The notes: generated by a model not told the origin, from the sequence alone. DNA of 37,045 nt from an uncultured Rubrobacteraceae bacterium (GCA_902806085.1 CADCVH010000046.1:1-37045), one strand, 5' to 3'. Positions 15,489-23,213 are shown, counted from the stretch's first letter. Made by a program: numbers and translations.

Positions 15489-16139
15489 CTAGTCCCAGCC
15501 GAGAAAATCGTAGAGTGCCGGGTCCATATAGTCCCCGACGACGATCTCGACCCCGGCCTCCAGGAGATCCTCTGGCGGGTGTCCCGTGGTTATGCCCACG
15601 ACCGGGATGCCGGCCTCCACCGCGGAACTGACCCCGGTCGGGGAGTCCTCGAAGGCGACAACCTCTTCTGCCGGGAGGCCCAGCTCTTCGAGCGCCCGCT
15701 CGTAGGGCAGGGCGGCGGGCTTGTCTTCCTCCGCGTCCTGCGGGTGGATGACGGGGTCGAAGGCGCCGTGGAGGCCGAGCGGTTGCAGGATCTCGCCGGC
15801 GTCCTCCACGGTGGAGTTCGTGACCAGGACGAGGGGCAGGCCGCGCCGGCGCGCCGCCTCGATAATCCCGCGCAGTCCGGGGAGGGGGCCGATCTCGCTG
15901 GCCCTCTGGCGGGCGCGGAGCTCTTCGGTCTCAAGCAAGCCCTCGGCCTCCTCATCGGAGAGGTCGGGCAGGACGCGCCCGACCCCCTCCCGGTCGACCC
16001 TGCCGCTGAGGTGCTCCTCGTAGAGCTCGCGGGTCACCTCCACCCCGTATGGCCTGAGCACCTCGATCCAGTTCGGGAAGTGGACGGCGTCGGTGTTCGA
16101 GAGGGTGCCGTCGAGATCAAAGAGAAGTGCCTTTGGCAT
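15489..16139 (-). CDS. HAD-superfamily hydrolase, beta-phosphoglucomutase-like (copy 2)
   Basis: A 216-residue HAD subfamily IA protein: motif I LLFDLDGTLSNTD, motif II LVTNSTVED, lysine in EEDKPAALPYERAL, motif III FEDSPTGVSSAVEAGIPVVG. It shares with copy 1 the pattern ALLFDLDGTL..TD..H...W.EVL.P.G.EV, the cap SGR and LPDLSDEE, and nearly the same length, so the two are tandem duplicates that have diverged. ATG 16139 is the start; an AT-rich stretch (16141-16160) upstream could hold the promoter for both. Substrate is unknown; the two copies may differ in specificity. Confidence 0.9.
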   Translation of the reverse strand: MPKALLFDLDGTLSNTDAVHFPNWIEVLRPYGVEVTRELYEEHLSGRVDREGVGRVLPDLSDEEAEGLLETEELRARQRASEIGPLPGLRGIIEAARRRGLPLVLVTNSTVEDAGEILQPLGLHGAFDPVIHPQDAEEDKPAALPYERALEELGLPAEEVVAFEDSPTGVSSAVEAGIPVVGITTGHPPEDLLEAGVEIVVGDYMDPALYDFLGWD

Positions 16140-16197
16140 GGGCCGGAATTATATGCGATCGCGCATCGCCCCGCAGAACGGTGGATCTTGCGGGCCC

Positions 16198-16587
16198 CTA
16201 GAGCTCGTAGAGGACCATGTTCAGGGCCCGGGTGACGATCAGGAGCGCGCCGATGTACAGAAGTATGAAGAGGTGCCCCCGCTCCCGGCGCTTACGCAGT
16301 GGGCTCGTCTTGTACTCGGCCATCGCCAGGAGTACGCCGATCGCGCACAGTCCCCACACCCAGTAGAACGCGAAGTACCGCGCGAAGTTGCCGGGGTCGG
16401 GGTGGAGCGTCGCCCACGCGAACGCCGCCGTTACGGAGGCCGCGAGCGAGACGCAGAGGATGAACAGCACCCTGTTCGCCCGCCCCCTGCGGTCCCAGGC
16501 CAGCCAGCCGGCCAATGTCTCTATTATTCCGCTCACGCCAGCCATGTTAGCAGCCCCGGAGAGCCCGATCGGTAAAAGCTTTGCCAC
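16198..16587 (-). CDS. Small integral membrane protein, function unknown
   Basis: Up to 129 residues with three hydrophobic segments: RVLFILCVSLAASVTAAFAW, YFAFYWVWGLCAIGVLLAMA and LFILLYIGALLIVTRALNMV. A basic stretch (YKTSPLRKRRERGH) between helices 2 and 3 should be cytoplasmic. The family was not recognised. The start is uncertain: GTG 16587 gives the longest form, while ATG 16545 (115 residues, MAGVSGIIETLAGW) fits a normal membrane protein start; neither has a good ribosome site. It is followed leftward after 58 nt by the HAD genes and may be co-transcribed. Confidence 0.65.
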   Translation of the reverse strand: MAKLLPIGLSGAANMAGVSGIIETLAGWLAWDRRGRANRVLFILCVSLAASVTAAFAWATLHPDPGNFARYFAFYWVWGLCAIGVLLAMAEYKTSPLRKRRERGHLFILLYIGALLIVTRALNMVLYEL

Positions 16588-16602
16588 CCACGAAAGGGAC
16601 TC

Positions 16603-16762
16603 TCAGGCTACAGGCTCTAGGCATTAGGGATGCGGTACGCAGCCCGGAGCCCGACATCGCAACCACGATTAGTTCAAAAGAGCATCATGCCCGCGGCATC
16701 CTCGCTCTACAATCCCTCAAAACCTAGAACCTAGAGTCTCAAACCTGATGCCTGTAGCCTGA
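16603..16762. repeat. Inverted repeat with TAGGCTC/TAGAACC heptads (family C)
   Basis: TCAGGCTACAGGC (16603-16615) and GCCTGTAGCCTGA (16750-16762) are a perfect 13-bp inverted repeat about 134 bp apart. Inside, a left part with GGCTCTAGGCATTAGGGAT faces a right part with AATCCCTCAAAACCTAGAAC, which is partly complementary. The 185-bp gap between the membrane-protein start and the YbaK stop contains nothing else recognisable. The style matches the elements at 8492-8606, 18458-18497 and 19294-19371. Confidence 0.65.
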
Positions 16763-16772
16763 TATCTACGAT

Positions 16773-17252
16773 TCACCTCACCCGGATCACGCGGGCGGCC
16801 GTGATCCTCTGCAGCTCTCCTGGAGCGAGGCCGAAGACGACGTGCGTGTGTCCCGCGGCCGACCACACCTCGTTCTCCGCCAGAAGGTCCTCGTCGAGAA
16901 AGGTTGCGGGTGTCTCGGCGTGGCCCACAGGCGGCACGCCGCCGATGGCGAAGCCAGCGTTCTCGCGCACGAAAGCGGCGTCGGCCTTCTCGATGGGCTC
17001 CCCGGCGAGGGCCGAGATCCTCCCCTCGCTCACCCGGTTGGGGCCGCTCGCCAGCACGAGCACCGGATTGCCCGTGTCGGCCCCCCTGAAGACGAGGGAC
17101 TTGACGATCTGCTCGACCCGGCATCCCAGGGCCGCGGCCGCGTCCTTGGCGCTCCGCGCGGTCGCCTCAAGCTCCACGAACTCGGGCGAGGCGCCCCGCT
17201 CCGCGAGCACCGCCCGTACCCGCCGTACGCTCTCCCTGTCCCCGTAACCCAA
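16773..17252 (-). CDS. YbaK/EbsC-type aminoacyl-tRNA deacylase
   Basis: A 159-residue protein of the YbaK/ProX family, which clears mischarged tRNA (Cys-tRNAPro or Ala-tRNAPro type). Signatures are QIVKSLVFRG with the conserved Lys51, VLASGPNRVS, GFAIGGVPPVGH and the final segment EVWSAAGHTHVVFGLAPGELQRIT. Length matches stand-alone YbaK-like proteins. The TTG at 17252 is taken as start since GGAGG lies about 9 nt upstream and no ATG or GTG fits better. It diverges from the MFS gene with a 74-bp gap. Exact tRNA specificity cannot be read from sequence. Confidence 0.9.
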   Translation of the reverse strand: MGYGDRESVRRVRAVLAERGASPEFVELEATARSAKDAAAALGCRVEQIVKSLVFRGADTGNPVLVLASGPNRVSEGRISALAGEPIEKADAAFVRENAGFAIGGVPPVGHAETPATFLDEDLLAENEVWSAAGHTHVVFGLAPGELQRITAARVIRVR

Positions 17253-17313
17253 ACCCCGGCCTCCGTATCTCTTGTGTGCGGGTCATCGTACTGGCAGTTG
17301 CCTCCACCGGCAG

Positions 17314-17319
17314 TAGAAT
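17314..17319 (+). promoter_or_regulatory. Candidate -10 element for a leaderless MFS transcript
   Basis: TAGAAT ends 7 nt before the GTG at 17327, so transcription would start at or next to the start codon. No ribosome site precedes this GTG. No good -35 is at 17 nt; evidence rests on the -10 match and spacing. Confidence 0.35.
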
Positions 17320-17326
17320 AACCGCC

Positions 17327-18460
17327 GTGCGACGACTCCTCATTCTCTGCTGCGCCATCGTTCTGGTCGACACGATCTTCTACGCCGCCCTGACCCCGCT
17401 CGTCCCTTACTTCAACGAGGAGTTCGGGCTCTCAAAATCCGCCGTCGGCCTGCTCGGCGGCGCGTTCGGGGCTGGGGTGCTGGCGGGCGCGGCGCCCGGC
17501 GGCTACCTGGCCTCGCGCGTGGGGGTCAGAGTAGCCGCCCTCGTCGGCCTGGCGCTCATGAGCCTGACGAGCATCGGGTTCGCGCTGGCGGACGAGACGT
17601 GGCTGCTCGTCGTCACGCGGTTCGTCGGCGGGTTCGGGAGCGCGCTCTCGTGGGTGGCGGCTTTTACCTGGCTCGTGGCGCGGGCGCCGGAGGAGCGGCG
17701 CGGGGAGCTTATAGGGGTGATGCTCAGCGCCGCCGTTGTCGGCGCCCTCCTCGGCCCCGCCTTCGGCAGCGCCGCGGCCATCGTCGGCCTCGTCCCGGCC
17801 TTCGCGACCGTCGCGGTCGCCGGCCTCGTCATCGCCCTGTGGGCCCTCTTCGAGCCGGCGCCCGCGCCGACGGGCGGCGGGTCCCTCCTGGGGGCGCTTA
17901 GGACCGTCCGGAGCACCCCGGCCCTCCTCACGGGCCTCTGGTTTATCGCGCTCTCGCCCCTCCTGTTCTCGGCCCTGACCGTGCTCGTCCCGCTCGACCT
18001 CACGGTAGTGGGGTGGGGGGCCGCCGCCGTCGGCGCGGTCTTTCTCGTGAGCGCGGGGTTCGAGACCGTGATCCATCCGTTGCTCGGGCGCTGGACGGAC
18101 CGCATCGGCTACCGCCAGCCCGTGGTCGCCGGCCTGCTCGTCTCGATGGGGATACTCCTGGTCCTCGTCTGGGCCGTGAACCCGTGGCTCGTGGCAGGTC
18201 TCGTCGTGCTCGCCGGAGGCGCCTTCAACGCCCCCCTCGTGCCCGGAACGGCGCTCTTCTCGCGCGGCACCGACAAGGCGGGCCTCGACCAGGCCGTCGC
18301 CTTCGCCATAACCAACTTCGCCTGGGCCTCGGGCTACGCCGTCGGCTCCCCTTTAGGCGGGTTCCTCGCCGACCTCGGGGGCGACGCGCTCTCGTACTTT
18401 TTCCTGATGGGCGTCTGCGCGCTGACCCTATTGCTCGTGCGGCAGGTGGCGCGGAAGTAG
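17327..18460 (+). CDS. MFS transporter, drug/sugar type
   Basis: A 377-residue carrier with about twelve hydrophobic helices. It begins LLILCCAIVLVDTIFYAALT with LVPYFNEEFGLSKSAVGLLG, and then GGYLASRVGVRVAALVG in the loop 2-3 region, where MFS proteins have their G-x-x-x-D/R-x-G-R motif. The GTG at 17327 is preferred to 17276 because the protein then begins directly before the first helix; the region upstream is the divergent promoter. Substrate is not identifiable. The YbaK-type gene diverges from it, and a family C heptad array starts at its stop codon. Confidence 0.85.
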   Translation: MRRLLILCCAIVLVDTIFYAALTPLVPYFNEEFGLSKSAVGLLGGAFGAGVLAGAAPGGYLASRVGVRVAALVGLALMSLTSIGFALADETWLLVVTRFVGGFGSALSWVAAFTWLVARAPEERRGELIGVMLSAAVVGALLGPAFGSAAAIVGLVPAFATVAVAGLVIALWALFEPAPAPTGGGSLLGALRTVRSTPALLTGLWFIALSPLLFSALTVLVPLDLTVVGWGAAAVGAVFLVSAGFETVIHPLLGRWTDRIGYRQPVVAGLLVSMGILLVLVWAVNPWLVAGLVVLAGGAFNAPLVPGTALFSRGTDKAGLDQAVAFAITNFAWASGYAVGSPLGGFLADLGGDALSYFFLMGVCALTLLLVRQVARK

Positions 18461-18497
18461 GTTCTGGGCTCTAGGTTTTAGGCTCTAGGTTCTGGGG
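18458..18497 (+). repeat. Tandem TAGGTTC/TAGGCTC heptad array (family C)
   Basis: About 40 bp made of degenerate heptads (TAGGTTC, TGGGCTC, TAGGTTT, TAGGCTC, TAGGTTC, TGGGGCTC), beginning inside the MFS stop codon TAG at 18458-18460. No second, complementary arm follows, unlike the elements at 8492 and 19294; it may be a half-element. Confidence 0.6.
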
Positions 18498-18551
18498 CTC
18501 GGTGTCGGGGTTACTCTGGCCGGGCTCTTCTCTCATATACTCTATATCGTC

Positions 18552-18557
18552 TATAAG
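18552..18557 (+). promoter_or_regulatory. Candidate -10 element for the GST gene
   Basis: TATAAG lies 18 nt before the GTG at 18576, in the AT-rich stretch 18531-18560. A weak TTCTCT lies 18 nt further upstream. The ribosome site GGAGAAGGA (18566-18574) is close to the start. Confidence 0.35.
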
Positions 18558-18575
18558 CGACGAACGGAGAAGGAC

Positions 18576-19274
18576 GTGTCCCAGCCAATCGAGCTTTACT
18601 ACTGGCCGACGCCGAACGGGTGGAAGGCTTCGATCTTCCTGGAGGAGCTCGGGTTGCCCTACGAGGTCAGGCCCATCAACATCGCCGAGGGCGACCAGTT
18701 CGAGCCCGAGTTCCTAAAGATCAGCCCGAACAACAAGATGCCGGCCATCGTGGACCCCGAGGGGCCGGACGGCGAGCCCATCTCGGTCTTCGAGTCCGGG
18801 GCGATCCTGATCTACCTGGCAGAGAAGACCGGCCGCTTCCTGCCGGCCGACCCGCGGGGCCGGTACCGCGTGCTCGAGTGGCTTATGTTCCAGATGGGCT
18901 CGGTCGGACCGATGCTCGGGCAGGCCCACCACTTCCGCCAGTACGCCCCGGAGACGATCCCCTACGCCATAGAGCGCTACACGGACGAGGCGGCCAGGAT
19001 CTACCGCGTCATCGACCGGCGCCTCGCCGAGTCCGAATTTATCGCCGCCGACGAGTACACCCTCGCGGACGTCGCCGTCTTCCCCTGGCTTCGCTCCCAC
19101 GAGAACCAGGGCCAGGACCTCGCCGACTACCCGAACCTGGCGCGCTGGTACGAGGCCGTCGAGAGCCGCCCCGCCGTGCAGCGCGGCGTCGAAGTCCTGG
19201 CCGAGTACCGCCGACAGCTCAAACGCGACATGGACCAGGAGACCCGCAGCACCCTCTTCGGAAACAAGAGGTAG
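18576..19274 (+). CDS. Glutathione S-transferase family protein, Nu-class (YfcG/Ure2-like)
   Basis: A 232-residue protein with an N-terminal thioredoxin-like domain (TPNGWKASIFLEELGLPYEV, KISPNNKMPAIVD, VFESGAILIYLAEK) and a C-terminal helical domain (MFQMGSVGPMLGQAHHFRQY, DEYTLADVAVFPWL). The TPNGxK start and FQMGSVGPMxGQ helix are typical of YfcG-like Nu-class GSTs, which act as disulfide-bond oxidoreductases rather than classical transferases. Many actinobacteria lack glutathione, so the natural thiol may be another compound (inference). Start GTG 18576 with AGGA just upstream. It ends next to a hairpin element. Confidence 0.92.
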   Translation: MSQPIELYYWPTPNGWKASIFLEELGLPYEVRPINIAEGDQFEPEFLKISPNNKMPAIVDPEGPDGEPISVFESGAILIYLAEKTGRFLPADPRGRYRVLEWLMFQMGSVGPMLGQAHHFRQYAPETIPYAIERYTDEAARIYRVIDRRLAESEFIAADEYTLADVAVFPWLRSHENQGQDLADYPNLARWYEAVESRPAVQRGVEVLAEYRRQLKRDMDQETRSTLFGNKR

Positions 19275-19293
19275 ATGGGAGGCTTTAGGCTTT

Positions 19294-19371
19294 GAGGTTC
19301 CAGGGGTGCGTCCGACATTCGCCGTCGATGGCGTGTGGTACTTCAGTATCGCCAGGCACCCCTAGAACCTC
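19294..19371. terminator. Hairpin element between convergent genes (family C)
   Basis: GAGGTTCCAGGGGTGC (19294-19309) and GCACCCCTAGAACCTC (19356-19371) pair at 15 of 16 positions across a 46-nt loop. It lies between the stops of the convergent GST and GlcG-like genes. The arms share AGGTTCnAGGGGTG with the element at 8530-8584. Confidence 0.65.
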
Positions 19372-19386
19372 TAACCCCGGAGCGTT

Positions 19387-19788
19387 CTAGAAAGCTGCTG
19401 CGCCGGCTCCGGCTACCTCCTGATCCTGGTCCACTGTACCCGTGCTGACGCCTATGGCGCCGACGATGTCGTCGCCGCGGCGTAAGGGTATGCCGCCGGC
19501 GAAGATGACCAGCCGGCCCCCATGGGCGTCGCTGAGGCCGAAGAGATCCTGGCCCGACTGGGTGAGCTCGTTGAGTGCCTTCGTCTCCGTCTGGAAGGCG
19601 ATGGCGGTGTAGGCCTTGTTGATCGAGATATAGATGCTTCCGATAAACGCATCGTCCATGCGGACGTGGGACTTGAGGTGTCCCCCCGCGTCGACGACGG
19701 CTATGTCCATCGGGCAGCCGATCTCGACCGCCTTCTCCTCGGCCGCGGCTATTACCCGGCGCGCGTCCTCTAGCGTTATGGTCTCCAT
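19387..19788 (-). CDS. GlcG/HbpS family protein (DUF336 fold)
   Basis: A 133-residue single-domain protein. It shows the family pattern TLEDARRVIAAAEEKAVEIG, IAVVDAGGHLKSHVRMDDA, SINKAYTAIAF and GGRLVIFAGGIPLRRGDDIVGAIGVSTG. HbpS binds haem and serves as an extracellular redox sensor in Streptomyces; GlcG is linked to glycolate or diol utilisation. No signal peptide is seen. The ATG at 19788 has GAGGAGG close upstream. It follows the substrate-binding protein gene by 12 nt in the same direction, so they probably share a transcript. Haem binding is not shown by sequence. Confidence 0.88.
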   Translation of the reverse strand: METITLEDARRVIAAAEEKAVEIGCPMDIAVVDAGGHLKSHVRMDDAFIGSIYISINKAYTAIAFQTETKALNELTQSGQDLFGLSDAHGGRLVIFAGGIPLRRGDDIVGAIGVSTGTVDQDQEVAGAGAAAF

Positions 19789-19800
19789 GCCTCCTCCTCT

Positions 19801-21420
19801 CTATCCGCCGCCCTGCCGCGACCAGTGGCCCTCGCCCACCTCCGTCTCGGCGAGCTCCAGCGTGGCGGCGTGGCCGGTAAAGTCCACGTGCTTGTTGACG
19901 GCTACGAGCGCCTGCGGGCAGCACAAAAAGACGTTCAGCGCCTCGTCGTGGACGAGTTTGTCCAACTCCTTGCCGATCTCACCAAGCTTCTCCGCGTCTG
20001 TCTGCGTGATGGATCGGCCCATCAGGTCCTCGAACTGTGGGAGCACGGGTCCTGCCCGGAAGGCGCCGCCGGAGTGAAAGTACTCGCGGTGGATCACCGC
20101 CGGAGGGTAACCGGCCGCCAGGTCGAACCAGGCATGCACGAGCACGTCGAAGGGCAGGGGCAGGTTCTTCTCCACGAGCGCCCGCTGCGCGGCCACCAGG
20201 CTCTCATCAGGGATGATCACGAGGTCCACTTCGAGCCCCAAAGAGTCTCTGAAGCTCTCGGCCAGGTGCCGGGCAACAGCCTCGACGTCGCCCGTGGTCG
20301 CAAGCCTCAAGGCACGATCCTGCGGCCACCCGGCCTCTTTCAGGAGCCTCTTGCCTTCCTCGGGGTCGTGCGGGTAGGGCTCCAGGTCGTCCGGCGACTC
20401 CCAGGAGTATGGCGGCGCCATCGCGGCGACAGGATGAGCGTACCCGAAGAAGACCTCCCGGATCAGGCGCCCGCGGTCGACGGCGAGGTTGAGGGCTTTG
20501 CGGACGCGGACATCATCAAGTGGCGCCGCGTTCCGGTTGACGAGGCCGGAGACCACGCGCATGGCGTCGATGGCGACGAGGTTCGCGTGCTCGGAGTCCT
20601 TTACCCTTTCGGCATCCGCCGGGGAGACCTCCGTGACTATGTCGACTTCGCCCTCCGTGTCGCATACGAGGTCGAGCGCCGCAGCGTGCTCGATGTCGTT
20701 GCGGAAGACGACCCTCTCCAGGCGAGGACCGCGCTCCTTGTTCCAGTGGTCGGTGTTCGCTTCGAGGACTACCCTGTCGCTACGCGGCAGGTTCGTCGGT
20801 AGCCAGGTGCAGGTAAAGGGTTCGGCCTCGATGATCGCGATCTCGGCCTCCCAGGAGGAGAAACCCTCGACGAGGGTGAAAGGTCCCGAGCCCCACGGGC
20901 CCGGAGCGTCGATCGCTCACCAGTGTCCTTCGCCGGAGCCGTACTTGCGATACCCGAAACCCTCCTCCTCCCAGAAGCGGGTGCTCGCGATGTGGAACCC
21001 CCGGAACTTCGCGAGTGCCAGCCCGTCGGGCTCTGGGAACTCAAAGCGCACCGTGTACTCGTCGGGGCACACAACGCGGGTGTCGGGATGGAAGTTCAGG
21101 TACGTCCCCGGCGGGTGCGGGGCCTTCCACTTCTGGACTTCGTCGAAAGCCCGCTTGATGCTCCATGCCGTCAGCGGCTCGCCGTCCTGGAAGCGCACGC
21201 CCTCCCTTACCTTGACGACGAGCGTGCTGCCCTCCCACCGGGAGTCCTCCATGCACGCCCCGACGATGTTCCCCCCCTCGTCGGTGCGGACCGGCTCCTC
21301 CATCGTATTCCAGGTGATAAACAGCCAGTTCAACGGGTGGGGGTCCACCACGTTGACGGTGCCAACCGGCGTGCGGGCACCCCCTTCGGCGGCTGGCCGC
21401 CGCGCTACCTGACCAGTCAT
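19801..21420 (-). pseudogene. ABC transporter substrate-binding protein (family 5), in-frame TGA
   Basis: The frame from ATG 21420 (ribosome site AAAGGA) to TAG 19801 spans 540 codons, but codon 168 (20917-20919) is TGA. The N-terminal part ends SGEGHW; after the TGA the same frame continues AIDAPGPWGSGPFTLVEGFS and onward without another stop to EVGEGHWSRQGGG. The whole encodes an SBP_bac_5-type solute-binding protein (EGVRFQDGEPLTAWSIKRAF, TYLNFHPDTR, RVRKALNLAVDRGRLI, RLLKEAGW). Loss of a single codon, with W before and A after, suggests a TGG-to-TGA change or a sequencing error. There is no signal peptide or lipobox at this start, odd for the family. It precedes the GlcG-like gene and is likely co-transcribed. 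Confidence 0.8.
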
Positions 21421-21558
21421 GCTTGTTTCCTTTCCCAAAGGATTGACAGCAAGAAGGTTAACAGAGGCCCTACCCCACGCAACCATAAGCGTCTTCACGA
21501 TCCTCTAGGCCGGATCCGGCGCGTATAATCCCGCGGATGACGGGAAGGTCAGGCTAAG

Positions 21559-22293
21559 ATGCTCGCCGGCTACGGCGCTGGAGAGAAGGGCGCGCGGGAG
21601 GCCGCCCGCGGGGGCGCCGCAGTGGTGGTCGTCGATGCCTACAGGGCGAGCACCACGATCTCGGTGCTCGTAGCCCACGGAGCCCGGGTCGTGCCGGTAG
21701 CCTCCATCGAGGAGGCGGAGACGTACCCCGCCGACTTCCGCATCGGAGAGCGCGGCAGCGCGAAGGTTCGGGGCTTCGACTTCGGCAACTCCCCGACGGA
21801 GGTTGAAGAGGCGCGCATACCGGAGGGTTCCACCGTGGTGCTCTCCTCCACGAACGGGACCAGGATCATCGAGGCCGCCAGCGGCTCTCCTGCCATCTTT
21901 ATCGGGGCCTTCGTCAACGCCAGGGCCGTCGCAGAAGAGTTATTGAACTCGGCCACAACCGACTCCCGCGTCGTTGTCGTCGGCTGTGGGTGGCGGGGAC
22001 GCAGGTCTTCGGAAGACGAGTCGGCGGCCGGGGAGATCCTGGGCCACCTCCAGAGCGGCGGCGCCGGCCTCGACGACCGCGCCGAGCGCATCGTAAGGGA
22101 TCACCGCGAACGCCCCAGAAAGGCACTCCTCAGCAACACCGCCGCGCGCAGGCTCAGGCGCCTCGGCTACGAGAGGGACCTCGATTTCTGCCTCGCGCCG
22201 GACACCGTCCCCGTCGCCCCGCGTCTGGTGGACGGGGCCTTCGTGCGGTCCGGTTCGCCGGCCATCAGCTCTTGTTCCTCTCAACCTAGCTGA
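21559..22293 (+). CDS. ComB-family 2-phosphosulfolactate phosphatase
   Basis: A 244-residue protein of the ComB family. Signatures are VVVDAYRASTTISVLVAHGA, IGERGSAKVRGFDFGNSPTE and VLSSTNGTRIIEAA, followed by a GAFVNARAVAE helix. ComB removes phosphate from 2-phosphosulfolactate to give sulfolactate (coenzyme M route in methanogens). Bacterial members occur without the rest of that pathway, and no sulfolactate gene is present here, so substrate identity is inference. Start ATG 21559; an AAGG is 12 nt upstream. It diverges from the substrate-binding protein gene and converges on TetR1. Confidence 0.85.
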   Translation: MLAGYGAGEKGAREAARGGAAVVVVDAYRASTTISVLVAHGARVVPVASIEEAETYPADFRIGERGSAKVRGFDFGNSPTEVEEARIPEGSTVVLSSTNGTRIIEAASGSPAIFIGAFVNARAVAEELLNSATTDSRVVVVGCGWRGRRSSEDESAAGEILGHLQSGGAGLDDRAERIVRDHRERPRKALLSNTAARRLRRLGYERDLDFCLAPDTVPVAPRLVDGAFVRSGSPAISSCSSQPS

Positions 22294-22366
22294 CGGCCCG
22301 GTAAGCTAGACACCTCCCAATCAAGTGGCCGGCAAACAAACCGGGTAGGGTACGGTGACGGATCGC

Positions 22367-22924
22367 TCAGGAGCGCGCCATCCCCTTCAGCAACGCTTCC
22401 AGGCCGAAATCGACCCCGCCTCCTCCCGGCTTCTTCTCGCCGAACAACCCCGCCTGATCCAGCCCGGCGGCGCCGTGGAGCAGGCCCCAGACGGCGACGG
22501 TGGCCTCGGCGGCGACCCCCTCGCCCGCCACGTCCCCGAGTAGGCCGGTCGCGAAGCTCCAGAGGTCCTCGCGCGCGGGGCGGGACTCCGCGGGGAAGGC
22601 GTGCTGGGCCATGACCGTGCCGTAGAGCGCCGGCCGCGTCCGGGCGAAGCCGAGGTAGGCCGCCGCGAGCGAGCGGACGGCGTCGGCGCCCTCCCGCCCG
22701 CGCACGGCGCCCTCAACCTCGGCCAGGAGCAGTCGTGCCCCCTCGTCGGCGACGGCGGCGAGCAGCGCGTCGCGGTCGGCGTAGTAGCGGTAGAGCGCGT
22801 TCGGGGCGAGGCCGAGCGCGGCGGCCACGGCGCGCACGGAGAGCCGATTGGCGCCACCGCGCTCGACCTGGGCCATCGCCTCGTCCAGGATCTCTCGGGG
22901 ACTCGTCTTCGCGGGGTACGGCAT
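22367..22924 (-). CDS. TetR-family transcriptional regulator (TetR1)
   Basis: A 185-residue repressor with an N-terminal helix-turn-helix (SPREILDEAMAQVERGGANR, then LSVRAVAAALGLAPNALYRYYADRDAL, residues about 8-55) and a helical ligand domain. A WHG-like C-terminal domain is suggested by YLGFARTRPALYGTVM. ATG 22924 is preferred over TTG 22948; it has no ribosome site, and a TACACT hexamer ends 7 nt before it, suggesting a leaderless transcript. It faces a rightward promoter flanked by inverted repeats (22929-22980), which it likely controls. The effector is unknown. Confidence 0.88.
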   Translation of the reverse strand: MPYPAKTSPREILDEAMAQVERGGANRLSVRAVAAALGLAPNALYRYYADRDALLAAVADEGARLLLAEVEGAVRGREGADAVRSLAAAYLGFARTRPALYGTVMAQHAFPAESRPAREDLWSFATGLLGDVAGEGVAAEATVAVWGLLHGAAGLDQAGLFGEKKPGGGGVDFGLEALLKGMARS

Positions 22925-22928
22925 GATG

Positions 22929-22991
22929 GATAGTGTACACCTTGACAACCGGAGGCGCTAGATGTACAGTGTTCACTATCAAGATGTACAT
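22929..22991 (+). promoter_or_regulatory. Sigma70-type promoter flanked by operator repeats
   Basis: TTGACA (22942-22947) and TACAGT (22965-22970) are separated by exactly 17 nt, a good rightward promoter. GATAGTGTACAC (22929-22940) and GTGTTCACTATC (22969-22980) form an 11/12 inverted repeat around it, and a TGTACA core recurs three times (including ATGTACAT at 22984-22991). The site sits between TetR1 and the SDR genes. Confidence 0.65.
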
Positions 22992-23048
22992 GAGACACCT
23001 TGAACCAGGCGCCGTGGCGGTGCCGTGGCGACGACAAGGAGGACGAAC

Positions 23049-23170
23049 ATGAGCACGTAGACGGTAGAGCGGTTCATCGCCGCTTTGCAAGGCAAAGACG
23101 TCGAGCCGTCTCGGTCTCGTTCGGCGGCGACGCGGCGGACGCGATGCGGTTCGAGGGGAAGGGGCGTGGG
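23049..23170 (+). pseudogene. Decayed NTF2/SnoaL-like gene start
   Basis: AAGGAGG at 23037-23043 precedes ATG 23049, but the fourth codon is TAG: M-S-T-stop, then TVERFIAALQGKDVEP in frame. A one-base shift after that gives VSVSFGGDAADAMRFEGKG. Together these resemble the start of NTF2-like polyketide-cyclase-fold proteins (MSTxTVERFIAALQxxDVEPLVxLF). The gene is broken by a nonsense codon and a frameshift and replaced by repeat A from 23214. It was presumably the first gene behind the rightward promoter at 22942. Confidence 0.5.
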
Positions 23171-23213
23171 GGTGGAGAAGGACGCTCGGGTGCTCGAGGC
23201 CGAAGGATGGCGG

